Positions 22,657 through 34,660 of a stretch of DNA of 64,000 bases are shown in pieces. A program made the translations under genes and the position numbers. Below the pieces are notes generated by a model. It was given only the letters and a program-made list of their open reading frames with translations. It was not told the DNA's origin and ran no database searches. The first letter of the stretch is position 1, and each line of letters opens with the position of its first letter. The stretch lies in NCBI GenBank assembly GCA_030761205.1, contig JAULJL010000002.1, positions 17,215,010 through 17,279,009 of the forward strand. The letters are read 5' to 3'. This DNA is from Fremontodendron californicum (Eukaryota; Streptophyta; Magnoliopsida; Malvales; Malvaceae).

Positions 22657-22995
22657 TTACAGAGGAACCTCAATAGTTCCTATTACCTCTTTCCTGGTAC
22701 CATCGAAAGCCCTGACTATTGTGCAACTCGACAGCATATAAGAAATATCAATTGGCAATTTAGACAGGGTTGCCAAGGGTATTACATTTAATGTAGAACC
22801 ATTATCCAGAAGCACCATTGGTAGTATATGCCCCTTGCAAGTGGTTGTTATATGAAGAGCCTTTGTGGTCCCAATACCATTGGGTGGTATTTCATCATAA
22901 CTGAAATATATATGATCGTCTGCCACAATGTTTCCCACCAGTCTGTCTAATTTTTCTACTGATATATTGTTAGCCATATATGCTTGATTCAACAC
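22657..22995 (-). pseudogene. Aspartic protease of element M
   Basis: Residues 62-69 read VLLDNGST, with catalytic Asp64 in the DNGS variant of the D[TS]G motif, followed by LNVIPLATLSKLPI and VRAFDGTR, the usual context of the Tat protease. It would cleave the gag-pol polyprotein. The frame is the same as the zinc-knuckle region upstream, separated only by a TGA at about 22998. It ends at 22657, short of the flap and C-terminal part seen in the plus-strand copy. Confidence 0.75.
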
Positions 22996-24063
22996 TCACA
23001 ATAAGGCATTTCTGTATGGCTCTGAGTTTAAGAGCAAAGATAAGATGGAGATTCTTGCTGGTTGACGCTGCAATTGTTCAACCACACTATACTCACTATG
23101 TTTTATGAACTTTAAAAACTCACAGGCCTCCTTCTCGTTCATCGACTCTTTTATCCTGTTTACCGGGGCTGATCCCCTCTCTGCTTCTTTTGACAAATCC
23201 ATCGCAATATAGATTGGTTCAGCTGCTTTCTTCCCTTTGTCCAGTCCTCCATCCTTTCTTGTTGATCCATGTTCAACAACCTCAGGGGCATAACACCTTT
23301 CACTTCGTGTTAAGTGCCCCGCACCTGTAATATCTTGTTGACTTGAAAACCCGGGCATAACCATGCTGCAACCATATTTCCATGGTGCAGTTTTGTTTTC
23401 CTTGTATGAAAATGAAGAAGGCAAATCTATGATTAGCTTAGGCACAATTTCCTTAACAACCAGAGTAGTCTTCTCTGGTTCATCGTAATAGATGATCAAA
23501 GGTCTTCCTATTCCATAGCCAGCCGCATTCTCAATAACCTCTACTTTATCGTCTATTTCTTCATAAAACTGGGCTTCCCCCTCATCCATCATCTTTTGGA
23601 CTTTAGCCAAAAAATCCCCGCATTCTTATATGATATGACCTTTACATTCATGGAACAGGCACCAGTCCTCCACCCTGTTTACAACCATTTTTAAACTGTC
23701 ACCATCCTCCACCATTCTCGCTTTTACCATTTCGACCCACACTTTTATCATTGGGGTCTTGACTTCACTGACATGTCTTTTCAACCTTCTTTCTTCCCTT
23801 GTCAATAATGCATTTACCCTGTTTTCAGCATAATTGGGTAATGGATTTCCTACTACATTCGGTCCATTCCTTGTCCCGAACTTCACCACCCCAGTAATAA
23901 TCAAACTTTGGACTTTCTTCTTAAAGGCAATACAGTCCTCAGTCGAATGCCCTTGGATCCCTACGTGATATGCGTAGCTAACATTTGCATTGTACCACAT
24001 TGGATATGGTGGTGTCAGAGGTTTGAGGTATACAGGTGCAATAAGTTGACTATGCAACAGCAT
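22996..24063 (-). pseudogene. Gag C-terminal zinc-knuckle and linker region of element M
   Basis: One frame with single stops. The first knuckle reads AYHVGIQGHSTEDC, with its first Cys apparently changed to Tyr. The second has WCLFHECKGHI near 23635 and runs into a stop. After it comes a 204-residue frame with IGRPLIIYYDEPE, KYGCSMVMPGFSSQQD and LTRSERCYAPE, the conserved linker between nucleocapsid and protease in Tat elements. The knuckles would package the element RNA. The lost Cys and the stops indicate decay. Confidence 0.7.
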
Positions 24064-24276
24064 AGGATATAGCTCACCATAGGTGGTAGGAATCGGATCA
24101 AATTGGGGTTTCTGATCATTCCTTGGTGAACGTTGATCATTGCGTCCAGCACCTTGGGTGTTTGGGACAGTGTTTCGTGAAGATTTATCTGTGGGGATAT
24201 GCCAAAAGGCTGTTGTGGTATATTGGTATAGGGAAATGGATTTTGGGTAAGATGGTTCATATTAGGATAGTAAGGA

Positions 24277-25187
24277 TTATACCCTAGATAAGGCGTGTAG
24301 GGTGTAGGAGGTGCATAAGATGTAGCAGGAGTATAGGGCCTGGGAGGTGTGTATGGTGTAGGAGGTCCATAAGGGTATTGATTGAAGGTAACTGCATGTG
24401 TCTCCTCCTTCTTCTTTGCAGGGAAAACCCTCTTTGGGGTAGCAGACACACCCCCTTCCTTTTCCCGTTCTTAATGGCAGACTCAATCATCTCCCCGGAT
24501 ATCACCATATCTGCAAAGTCCTTGGTGGCACTCCCCACCAATTTATCATAATAAGGTGCATTTCAGGGTATTGATAAAAAGTACTGTAGTTTTCTTGTTG
24601 GTCAAAGGAGGTTGTACTTGTATAGCCAGGTCTTTCCATCTCTGAGAATATTCTTTAAAGCTTTCAGTAGCTTTCTTTTCCATGTTTTGCAGAGTTAGAC
24701 GGTCAGGCACAATGTCCGTCACATGCTTGTATTGTTCCATGAAAGCTTTGGCTAGATCCATCCAGGAACGGATCTTAGTACGGGTAAACTGCTTATACCA
24801 CCGAGTTACGGACCCTATCAAGCTATCCTGAAAACAATGGATAAGCAATTTTTCATCTTCATCATCTCCGGTCATCTTCCGGCAGTACATGGTCAGATGT
24901 GCTGATAGGTTGGTAGTTCCGTTATATTTTTCAAAGCCTAGTACTTTGAACTTTGGAGGAATCACCAGACCGTGTACTAAACTCATTTCTTTTGCATCCA
25001 GACTGCCAAATAGCTCCGCCCCTTCAACTGCCCTTAATCTTTCCTCCAGCAACTGATATTTTTTCTGGGATTCTTTCATTTCAACCCTCTTCAGCTCAGT
25101 CATCTTTGCCCTTTCTTTTTCGGCCAATTCCTCAAAGTCTGATTCTTTCTGAGTTCGACCAATTGTACCTTTAGTTTTAAAAACCAT
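24277..25187 (-). pseudogene. Gag capsid region of element M
   Basis: The frame 25187-24546 starts MVFKTKGTIGRTQKE, then FGSLDAKEMSLVHGLVIPPK, LTMYCRKMTGDDEDEKLL, SVTRWYKQFTRTKIRSWMDL and RLTLQNMEKKATESFKEYSQ, the retrotransposon gag core. Compared with the plus-strand copy about 110 codons (the PYNTRSQARAMEN...EDQPENI region) are missing near residue 17. A frame break at about 24545 separates VGSATKDFADMVIS, and a Pro/Tyr-rich linker (PTPYTPPRPYTP) follows in a third frame. Gag builds the virus-like particle. Confidence 0.8.
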
Positions 25188-25214
25188 GAATTAGAAATTA
25201 TTGATACATTTTTT

Positions 25215-25440
25215 ATCTTATTTTATAAAAATGAATGAATGAATAAATGACTATATGTTAATGAATAAACAAATAAGTAAATGACTAAGTATATGAATAT
25301 GAATGAATAATTATAAAGAATAAATGAATGGACAAATAAATAAATGACTAAGTGTATGAATAATTTATGAAGAATAAATGAATGATTATAAATATAAATA
25401 AATGAATGAACAAACAAAATATATAAAGGAAAGAACAAAT
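25215..25440. repeat. Low-complexity ATGAATGA-type repeat between upstream ORF and gag
   Basis: Imperfect repeats of AATGAATGA and AATAAATGA. The plus-strand element has its complement at the matching place (about 40130-40420), so the repeat is an ancestral part of this spacer. Confidence 0.6.
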
Positions 25441-25635
25441 GAATGATGAATGCATTTAAAAGTATTGGCACCGGGATAATTCCAACCAAACGGTCTTTCA
25501 TTGATTTCCTGGAACTAAATACATCAAAGATAAAAGATCACTGCTTAAGACAATCTGATAATCTGTCTATCCTAATTCAAAATGTTATTACAAAACAACG
25601 GTCCTATAGTAACTCCCTCGGATCTTGGACCTTTT

Positions 25636-27360
25636 TTACTGTCCTCTTTTGATTGCCTTGCTCTTCAATCTGACCCCTATTTGTTCACAGCCCTTTGACA
25701 TGTCAGCAGAAGCATCACCGTGTAAGCTTTCCTTAGCTTGTTTCTCCAGTTGATTGGCTCGGGCTTCCTTATGCTTTGCTCTCTCTTTCCAATAGTTCTT
25801 CTCCTTCTTGAGGTTTTTGACCTCTTGCTCCCATTCCCCAGAAGTCTTGAGGGTCCCCTCAAATCTGAGCTCGAAGCAGTACCTCTTGTTCTCCAAGTGT
25901 AATTCCTAAAGATTGCTCTTAGCAATGTCCCTTTCTCTCTTGGTCTTTTCCTTTTCTCCTTCTCGAGCTGATTCCCTATTTTTCATGTCCTCAAGCTCTT
26001 CTTGCAGCCGGGCAATCTCTTTGCTCATTTGGGCCTTTTCTTTTTCGAATTCTGCCCTTGCAATTTCTAACTCTGATGGCACTTCCTTCGGTGGCGAACT
26101 CAAGAACTGAACTTATTCCCCATTAGATGCCAACAACTTGTCATTAATCCTCCTTTCTCTCCATACTAGGTAGTCGGGTGTGACGATGTCAGCATATCTG
26201 GCTACCTTTATCCGACGGGTCTTTTCTCATGCTTCAATTATTCCCCGCACCTTTCCTGAGTAACCTTCTTCTCCATAGGTGAACTCTAATAGAGCCAGTC
26301 CATGAGTCACTGGTGTGAACTGCCGAGACTCAACCTGTCTTTGCACCAACAGAGGTGCGTAGCTCACGGCTCCCCAAATCCTGAGTAGTGAAGCCCCTGA
26401 CTTGTCTCCACATTGGTATAATATCGGCTTAGGAATCATCCATGGAGCTCTCCAAGTTATCAATTCACTCTTAAGATTTCGGAACAGGTTGAAACACTAC
26501 TCTTCATTTTTGTCTTCGGGCCAATCTATCTTAGAGAACTCATTGATTGGTACTAAGGTTTTCAAATATGGTTTGAAAGAAACATCCTCCCTCTTCCAAA
26601 AATGAGTCTGAAACCAAACATAGAGGAGTTGCATACATCCCATGAATCTTTCTTTTCCTTCTCTTTTATAAAAATTCAAAGATCGAATAGTTTCTGCTAG
26701 GATGGCTGGAGACGGATCTATCTTTTGTCTTAACTTCTCAAAAAGGTCAACTATGGCCAACTCAATACGTCCCAGTGTCCTCGGGAAAATAACCAAACCA
26801 TATACAGCTAAAGCAAAAATATCCCTAGCAGTCTCTCTATTTGGGTGACTTCGGATCAAAGACTAGAGAGCATCCCAAAGAATACACTCACTTTTCCATT
26901 TTTTAACCACATGTGCATCGACCCATTTGCTATCCATTCCCATGATCCTAGCTAATTTCTTCTTAAACCCTAATGTCTTTGAATCCTTTAAATAAATCCG
27001 ACCAGGGATAGCATCCTCAATACGTAACAAAGCCGAATATTCCTCTATGGTCGGTGTCATGTCTTCCTTGAAGGTGAAAAATCGGTATGCTGGATTCCAG
27101 AAACGTACTATAGCCCGAATCAACTCATTGTTAATCTTAATTGGCATCAACAATGCTATGTCTCCATATACCTGAGCGAAAATCCTCTTTTTCGATACAT
27201 CCCATTGACTCCAAATATCCATCAACCTCCGGAGATCATTTTGCCGGTAAACTAAATCTAGCCGTTCTAGCAATACTGATATATATCCCTCATTTAAACA
27301 ATCCCCATCTCTTCGTTGCTCTGACTCCGACCACTGCTGTACCCCTGCATGTTCTTCCAC
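25636..27360 (-). pseudogene. Upstream ORF (DUF7745-like with coiled coil) of element M
   Basis: One frame of about 575 codons, interrupted by stops near 26863, 26497, 26227, 26115 and 25906. The N-terminal two thirds (FWNPAYRFFTF, YSALLRIEDAIPG, ARDIFALAVYGLVIFPRTLG, RSLNFYKREGKERF, SYAPLLVQRQVESRQF) matches the domain usually annotated DUF7745 in plant genomes. The C-terminal third is a charged coiled coil (ARAEFEKEKAQMSKEIARLQ; EARANQLEKQAKES). Ogre elements are known for an extra ORF before gag. Its function is unknown. At least two stops replace codons that are Trp or Gln in the plus-strand copy. Confidence 0.7.
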
Positions 27361-28315
27361 TATCGAACTAGCCTAACCCTCCATGAAAACCCTTTTGGTT
27401 GAAAATTATCCCGAGGCCAATAATTTTCCTTATGCATTACGATGACACAAAAAATGCATGAAAAAGAAACAAGTCAGTAAAGGTGAAGAAACCAAATAAT
27501 AACAACATAATATAACAAATATCACAATGAAAATTCGGCATTACGACGCCTTTGGGATGGGGTATTTAACTTATTACGGGCGAAACGATGTGCGTTCATT
27601 ACCGCCTGATTTTGCAAAACTTAATCAGAATGTAAAATAGGTAACAAAAGGTTATAAATGTCCTTCCATGTGTTCCTAACTTCGGTATATCTATAAAAAT
27701 TCAGTAGGGCTTCGCCTATGTTGGCTCTACGGCTCATTATATGTGGGTGAACGAAGTTCTAAAGGCCTCGAATTGTTCCTCACTGTCGCTGGTGAAGGCT
27801 AGTAAAGCACCCCGATAAAAGCGGGTTCAATTCGTTAGAGTATATTTCCCTAGCCCATGCGGATTATTAATAACGGGAGCTTAGGTAATTTATACTCCAG
27901 AAATATTTTGCTAACCCATGTGGATTGTTAATCACGGGAGTGTAGCTACTTTATTTCCACTTAAAAGGACGGAACCCGGGTATAAGGCTCATGTTATGCA
28001 AATGCACGTGTAGTGTGTGAGGAAGAACAACAAACCTTTCACCACCTATTCTACAATCCTTATTCTAAATGCCCCAATAAAATTAAACAACATAAATCAT
28101 CAATTAATCAAAAAATGAATATATGCACCAAAATAATCAAAGAACAATTATAATATGTATGCACATGAATATGGACATATTTAAGAGCATTTTATTATTT
28201 TCAAAATTCTCCTTTTTTTTTTTAAATGTGGGAATTAAAATTAAATACCAATTAAACCAACAAAAACGAGACTTTGATAACACACGATTAATTATAGGTT
28301 TGACTCTCTAAATTT
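27361..28315 (-). other. Leader of element M between PBS and upstream ORF
   Basis: No gene. It contains related segments around 27840-27960 (TGCGGATTATTAATAACGGG and TGTGGATTGTTAATCACGGG) that form an imperfect tandem pair. The plus-strand leader has an equivalent pair at about 37640-37740. Confidence 0.55.
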
Positions 28316-28333
28316 CCCCAATGGAGTCACCAA
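28316..28333 (-). other. Primer binding site of element M
   Basis: The minus strand reads TTGGTGACTCCATTGGGG two bases after the LTR end. It differs at two positions from the sequence complementary to the 3' end of a plant tRNA-Arg (TGGCGACTCCACTGGGG), as known for Ogre elements. It primes first-strand synthesis. Confidence 0.75.
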
Positions 28334-28335
28334 GT

Positions 28336-31300
28336 TGTCGTAACCTAAAAAATAACAAGTCTCATCGCAAGACTTTATTATTCATTAAGTGTGACATTAA
28401 AATACCCGAGGAAAAGTCGACTTAATTTCTCTAGAAAAATGAAGGTTTTGAAAATAACCTTGAAAAAGACATGGAGTCGCCAGCAATATTTTTTGGCTAG
28501 CTGTGATTGGCCACCTATTAAAACTGGTTTTATAAAACATTTTAAAATTAATTAAAACATTTTTTAAAACCAATTTAAAGTCTGCCTTTTAAACTAGAGA
28601 AATCAAAGAAGCGGGTTCGGGACTCGATTACATGTGGGGAAGGATTAGCACCCCCACAACGCCCGTATAAAACGGTACCTTATTAATCATGTGTTATCTC
28701 AAGTCTCGGTAAAAAGTCAATTTTTAATTTGGTATTTCAAGTTAATTCCCAATTTAAAGAAAAATAATTCCATTTTTTAATTGAAAATGATCCGAAATTT
28801 ATTAATTCAAAATTTTTCTATATTTCCCAACAAGCGTGGCAAAATATAGAAATTTTTATTATTTTGGAAAATTTTCTGAACCATTATCATTTTAAAGAAG
28901 ATATTCCGTTATTAATGATAATTAATGATATCCTCCCCAGCAAACCCGGCAGAGAACTCATGAATCATTTTAACTTGGGAATATCTTTATTTTATTGAAA
29001 ATTATTACCTTTTTTAAAACATTTTAAAAAAATATGAATATGAATATGTGTGACATAAATAAAATGACATAGCAAAGTCTAGATAATATAATGCAACCTA
29101 AATAGTATGATATAATTTAAATGTCTTAGCATATTCTAAATGAAATGAAATATCCTAAGTTATATGATATATTCTAAATGAAATGAAATGACCTAGGTAA
29201 CATGATATATTCTATATGAAATGTAATATCCTAAGTCATATGATATATTCTAAATGAAATAAAATATCCTAAGTGACATAATATATTCTAAATGAAATGA
29301 AATGACCTAGGTAACATAATATACTCTACATGAAATGAAATGACCTAGGTAACATAATATATTCTATATGAAATGAAATATCCTAAGTCACATGATATAT
29401 TCTAAATGGAATAAAATGATTTAAATGACATGGCCAATATAAATGATATGGCATATAATCTAAATGATATTAAATGACATAAAACATAAAATAATGCTAA
29501 CATATAATATGCATGAAAATAAAAATAATAATGCATGAACATTGTATATGCTAAATGATATGACAAAAATAACTAAATAAAAAGCATAGGATATCATGAA
29601 ATATTCAAAACCATATAACAATTAATAAAATATCAAAAATTTAAATCAAAGATAATAACACCATCATGAAAATTAACATAGCAAAAATCACATATTATAT
29701 AGTATGCATGAAAATGGAAAATGCAATGCATAAGAATGTATTTTTTCCTTTAATTAAGAAAATCCGTATATCTAAAAAGATATTCGACTACCTTAGGAAA
29801 ATATATCAAATTAAATATTCTAAAACCAAAATACTTTATGATTGTTTGAAAACAATTTTGAAAAGCTTAGATTAAAAATAAAAACTTAGCTAAACCCTTT
29901 TTAAATGGCTCTAAATTCCTAAGTTTAAAATCCCGGACTTGACCACCCTTAACTCGAGATTTAAAAAAATCATTTTTAGATTTTAAAAAGGCTTAGAAAC
30001 TACCCTAAGTCTGTAGCTAAACTTCCTAATCAGCCCCCTCTAAGTAACTTAACCAAAACAGAAAAATGATTTTCCTTCAAATTCAATTCCGCCTCTATTG
30101 TCCAGTTTTAAATCACAATGTTTTACCCTATTTTTAAAAATTCAAAAAAAAATCTAAAAAACATAATAGAGACTTCGGACATGTAAAACTACACAAAAAA
30201 AATCGGCTTAATTTTCTGATTAAAGATGACTACCCAAAAAAATCAGGAAAGTACAAGTATTGGTGAAAAAATTGTTTTGCCAAAACACATTTTTTTGGCC
30301 TTTGATAAAATCATTTAAAAATCAAAGTAAAAATGTTAGAGACTCTCCTAAAGACTCACAAACAGTAGCTAACACTTTTGAAAAGTTAAGCAAAAATTGG
30401 CTAAGTAAAAAAAAAATTCACAAAAGTAGAATAATCAATTTGACAACTCTTTAATTTTCTACAAGTATGCTCAAAATGAGCATGACTTTGAACCATTGAT
30501 TGGCCTAAGTCATAAATCATCTGGCATGATATGAAATGCATGAAAATACAGCAAATATGATGCATGAAATGCATGATTTAAGACCTAAATGACATGAAAA
30601 ATGCATGGCATAGAGAATATGACCTAGACCTAATTGAACTTGCATGGCATTTAATGCAACCTAGGTCTAAAATGCATGAATATGCACGGCAAAGCAAGCA
30701 CAACCTAAAGCTAAAAGATGCATGGCAAATACACACACAAATAACATATTCAAACTAAATACATAACAACATATCAAAGGAATGAAAGCCTATCAACTAG
30801 CATAACAAAAATGCACACACAAAGCTTAAAAGAGGGGGGGTAGCTGAGTGGCAAAGGAAAATGGCATTTTCACAAACACTTAACACAATAACATGCATAG
30901 CTAAAGAATAATACTCAAATCATGCAAATATAAAGTAAAGGCATGAAAACCAATAGGCATTTTCACAAACACATGGATTAACAAAATGTAAAACATAAAC
31001 AAACTTAAACATTTTGAAAATAGAAAATAAAAAATGCAAGACAAGTAAAATAAACATGATAACAAGATAATAGACTCAAAAATGGAAACAAGATAGCAAC
31101 CAAATCAAAAGAAGCTTCATGTTTATATATTTGAAGAAGATTTAAAGCATCAAAACTTGTTAAATATCACTAGTAACATGAAATAAAGAAGCAAAACAGC
31201 AACTATACCAAAACAATAGGCCATTCGGCCAACCCAAAAACAAAAGAAAAGAAAATTTTCAAAGCTTTTTCCAAGAAAGTATAAAGAAGAACTTAAAGGA

Positions 31301-31357
31301 GAAACTTAAAAACACTTATTTTGAAGAAGAAAATCAAAAGAAACTCACCAAAATAGC
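28336..31357 (-). repeat. 5' LTR of element M, lacking its first 2 kb
   Basis: The minus-strand end GGTTACGACA at 28336 adjoins the PBS. The sequence is colinear with the LTR at 52470-57706 up to the point equivalent to about 55665 (ACTCACCAAA...ATAGC). There it stops and the plus-strand LTR begins with TGTAGACACC. The missing U3 part would lie on the far side of the nest. Confidence 0.85.
29090..29430 (-). repeat. 38-bp minisatellite in the LTR of element M
   Basis: About eight tandem units of 38 bp built on TATTCTAAATGAAATGAAAT followed by CCTAAGT or CCTAGGT and ATGATA. The LTR at 52470 has a similar array, while LTR-A and LTR-B have only one or two units, so the copy number has changed between LTRs. 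Confidence 0.75.
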
Positions 31358-31489
31358 TGTAGACACCTAATTTTGTTCGGACCCCTAAATCAGGTACATT
31401 TTCTTCCTAAGTTGATGTTTCAGAATGCTAAAAGGCTTTTCTCATCCTGTAGGTGGTACTTCGAGACTTAGTCTAAGAAAGCAGATAGT

Positions 31490-31550
31490 AAAAGTCAAAC
31501 TCAAAAAAAGTCAGCCTCGGAAAAAGTCAACTACTGAAAAAGTCAACCCA
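31490..31550. promoter_or_regulatory. W-box cluster in the 5' LTR of element P
   Basis: Three AGTCAA motifs plus one degenerate AGTCAG within about 60 bp, about 130-190 bp into the LTR, at the same place as in the other LTRs. Confidence 0.4.
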
Positions 31551-32039
31551 CTTTCAAAATCAAGATTTGAGGTTCAATTGAAAAACGGTGAAAGAATTTT
31601 GATAATCCGAGGTCTACATTGAAAGATATGGAGGTCGAAAGTTGGGTTATGGAATCTCAGTAGAAAAGAAACCCTAGTTCAGAAAATTTGGGGAAAAGTG
31701 CCAAAACGATCAAATTGGTTAGAATTGAAGATTCCAAATGAAAGATAAGTATTGACTACGGGTAATGGAGAAGCCAATTGGAAGAAAAACTGATAGAAAA
31801 GTCAATTCGAAAGAAAATCGAGAATTAGGGTTTTTGGTGGATTTCGGTGAAATTTGGAAGAATTACAGAATGGCCTGATTACGTAGGACTAAAGCCCCTA
31901 ATTGATGAGGATTAATTAAACAAGGATAGCCCAAGGCTCAGTTTGAAGAAAATCTAAAAATCGAACTTGTTTTGAGCAAAACCGTGTTTCGGAGGCAAAA
32001 GGGCAAAATTGGAAAATTTGGGAAAAATAGCAAAATGAA

Positions 32040-32580
32040 CTCCAAAAATTATGAAAATTTGTAAATCTCATTCTTAAATCATTTTGAAGAGATTGGAGGA
32101 AGAAAATCTTGATTCAGAGTTTGTTTGCAAAATGGTCGAATACCGGGCCCACTATGTAGAAATTCAAGCAGATAAAATCCCGAAAAAATAGCAAATGAAC
32201 TCCAAAAATTTTGAAAAATGCAAATATCATTCTTAAATTATTTTGAAGATATTGGCAAAAGAAAATCTTGATTTGGAGTTCGTTTGCAAAATGGCCGAAT
32301 CCCGGGTCCCCTATGTAGTAATTCAAGCAGATAAATCCCGAAAAAAATAGCAAATGAGCTCCAAAAATTATGAGAACTTCCAGATCATATTTTTAAATTA
32401 TGTGGAAGATATTGGTGAAGAAAAATCTAGATCCGGAGCTCATTTAAAAATGGTAAATTTCGGGTGTATAAAGGGGGAAATTTCGAAAATAAATCTGAAA
32501 TAAATAGCAAATGGACTCGAAAATTTTTAAAAACTTCCAGAATTCAATTTTTTATTATTTCAGAAGTATTGAAAAAAGAA
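32040..32580 (+). repeat. 158-160-bp modules in the LTR of element P
   Basis: GAAGAGATTGG or GAAGATATTGG recurs near 32086, 32246 and 32405, with a degenerate AGAAGTATTGA near 32560. Unit length is about 159 bp. Confidence 0.7.
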
Positions 32581-34289
32581 AATTCAAATTTGGAGTCCGT
32601 TTTCTATTTATTTAGGTTCGGGGGGCAAAAATGTCATTTCACTGAAGAAACCAAAAAGGGCAAATTTGTAATTAACAAAAATATGAAAGAAGAAGGAATT
32701 GCTGGGATTTTACCTCCTTTGATCAGCCAGCATAGAGGAGAAGAAGGAAGCTTGAACAATTTAATTCCTTAGTCACTATCAAGCCACATGCTACCAGTAA
32801 CAACTTGCAAATAGTCCCCCCTTCATCCAATGGCTTAGGTGCCTTGTAGGAAAGTTGAATGCACCATCCAATGGCCAAGTTTAAATACCAAGATGACATT
32901 TTTATTTTTCATGAAAGAACCCCCATCTAATGGCCAAGAATGGAAGAAAAAAGATGAGCACAATTCATCCAAAGGTGAGCATCCATTCGGCCAAGCAAGG
33001 GAGTGAATGGGATTGTCTCTTTTCATCCAATGGCTTAGGCCATCTACAAGGGCTGGGTACAAATGTTGAGGGCTGGATTTAATCTACAAGATGTCATTTT
33101 TATGTTTCCCTCATCCAATGACCATGAATGGAAGAGCACAACTCATCCAAGGGTAGGCACTCAAAGAGGCAAGCAAGGGAGTGCATGGGATTGGTCCTCT
33201 TTTGCATCTAAGGGCTGAGGTTACTACAAGGGCTGAGTACACATATTAAGGGCTGCTATCAATTGGCAAGATGACATTTTTATGTTGTCATCAAAATATC
33301 TTAATCCTAGGGCCAAGATTGGAGGAGAAAAAGTGCAATTTCATCCAAGGGTGAGAGGGCCATTCGGCCAAGCCATTAGAGGGGGGGTGATTTCATTTTT
33401 TTCATATGTTTTTTGGCTGAAGTCAGTAACTAATTTAGCAAATAAAAATGTTTTGAAAGAAAGAAAAAAAAGGGTTTTCAATAGAGAGCTTGAAGGTAGT
33501 CATCTCTACCAAGCTCTAGCATAGCTTTCTTCTTGTTTTCCATAGTGTTTTCTTGATTTTCTATCTTGTTTTCCTACTAAATTTTTCATAGAAATAAAGT
33601 TTTTTAATGTTTGCTTAAGTTTTCATCTCTTCTTCTTCATCAAAATGGTGGAAAACCAATTTTTTTACATGGTTTTATGCTTGGCCGAATACGGTATGTT
33701 TGCTTGCCTTGGTTTTCTTTTTCTTTCTTCCTTGCATGTTGTCGTGAAAAATGACTTTTAGAAGGTTTTTTAGAGTATTTTATATTCTGATTTTTTACAA
33801 AAAGATGAAGCAAAAAGGTTGAAATGGCTACATGATCTTGGCAAGACCAAGTGACCATGGTTAGGGGAGAGGCTATGCCCATTTTTACCTATCATGAAGC
33901 TCACCTTAATTTTTTTGTTTAACATGGTTTATTTATTTATTTTTTCTTTTTGAAATGGAAAGGCTTCATGATATTGGCAAGACCAAGTGGTTATGGTTAG
34001 GTGAGAGGTTATGCCCATTTGATACCAACCATGGAGCTTAACTTTCCTTGTTTTATTTACTAGTTTTGCTTGTTATTTTCTTTGGATGTCTATGTTTAAT
34101 TTTTTATATGTTCTTTACATTATTTTCTATGTTATATTTGTTTCTATATTTCATTTCCATGCTTGATATTGTTTCCTTGAAGATTCAGCCATTGTGTCAT
34201 ATTCTCATATTGTGCATTTTTTTCATGTATCATGTCTTATATTATGAACATGTTTGCATTTTTCATATTTTGTCATATGGCCATTCGGC

Positions 34290-34660
34290 TACTCCATGTT
34301 AGTATGCCTTGCATGTACATTTTCATCTTGCTTCTTGGCTTGTTTGCATCTCCATGCCATGAGTTAGCATATCTTGATATTTAGTATGCCTTGCATGTGC
34401 ATTTTCATCATGCTTCTTGACTTGTTTGCATCTCCATGCCATGACTTGTACATTTTGATTTTAGTATGCCATATGCTTGTGAAAATGTTATGATAAAATG
34501 CCATCATTTGGGGTATATGACCATTCGACTATTCCATTTAGTATGCCTTGCATGTTCATTTCCATCTTGCCTCTTGACTTGTTTGCATCTCCATGCCATG
34601 AGCTTGTGCATTTTGATTTTAGTATGTCATATGCTTATGAAAATGTCATGACATTATGCA
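34290..34660 (+). repeat. Imperfect tandem repeats in the LTR middle of element P
   Basis: Three copies of a segment with TATGCCTTGCATGT, CTTGACTTGTTTGCATCTCC and ATGCCATGA, spaced about 90 and 160 bp. The other LTRs show fewer copies. Confidence 0.6.

Larger units (their letters stand above)
18190..31357 (-). mobile_element. Tat/Ogre-like retrotransposon, minus strand (element M), both ends cut
   Basis: Reading right to left: truncated 5' LTR (31357-28336), PBS for tRNA-Arg, leader, upstream ORF with coiled coil, gag, zinc knuckles, protease, G-patch-like segment, intron acceptor, RT, RNase H, second RNase H, integrase. The 3' UTR and 3' LTR are missing because copia sequence begins right after the integrase stop. 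The first 2 kb of the 5' LTR is missing because the plus-strand element starts there. Domain order and the long LTR fit the Ogre group of Tat elements. Confidence 0.9.

Noticed and set aside
32464..32772. 102-residue plus-strand frame in the LTR of element P
   Set aside because: Lies in U3 of the LTR, is not conserved in the other LTR copies and has no motif.
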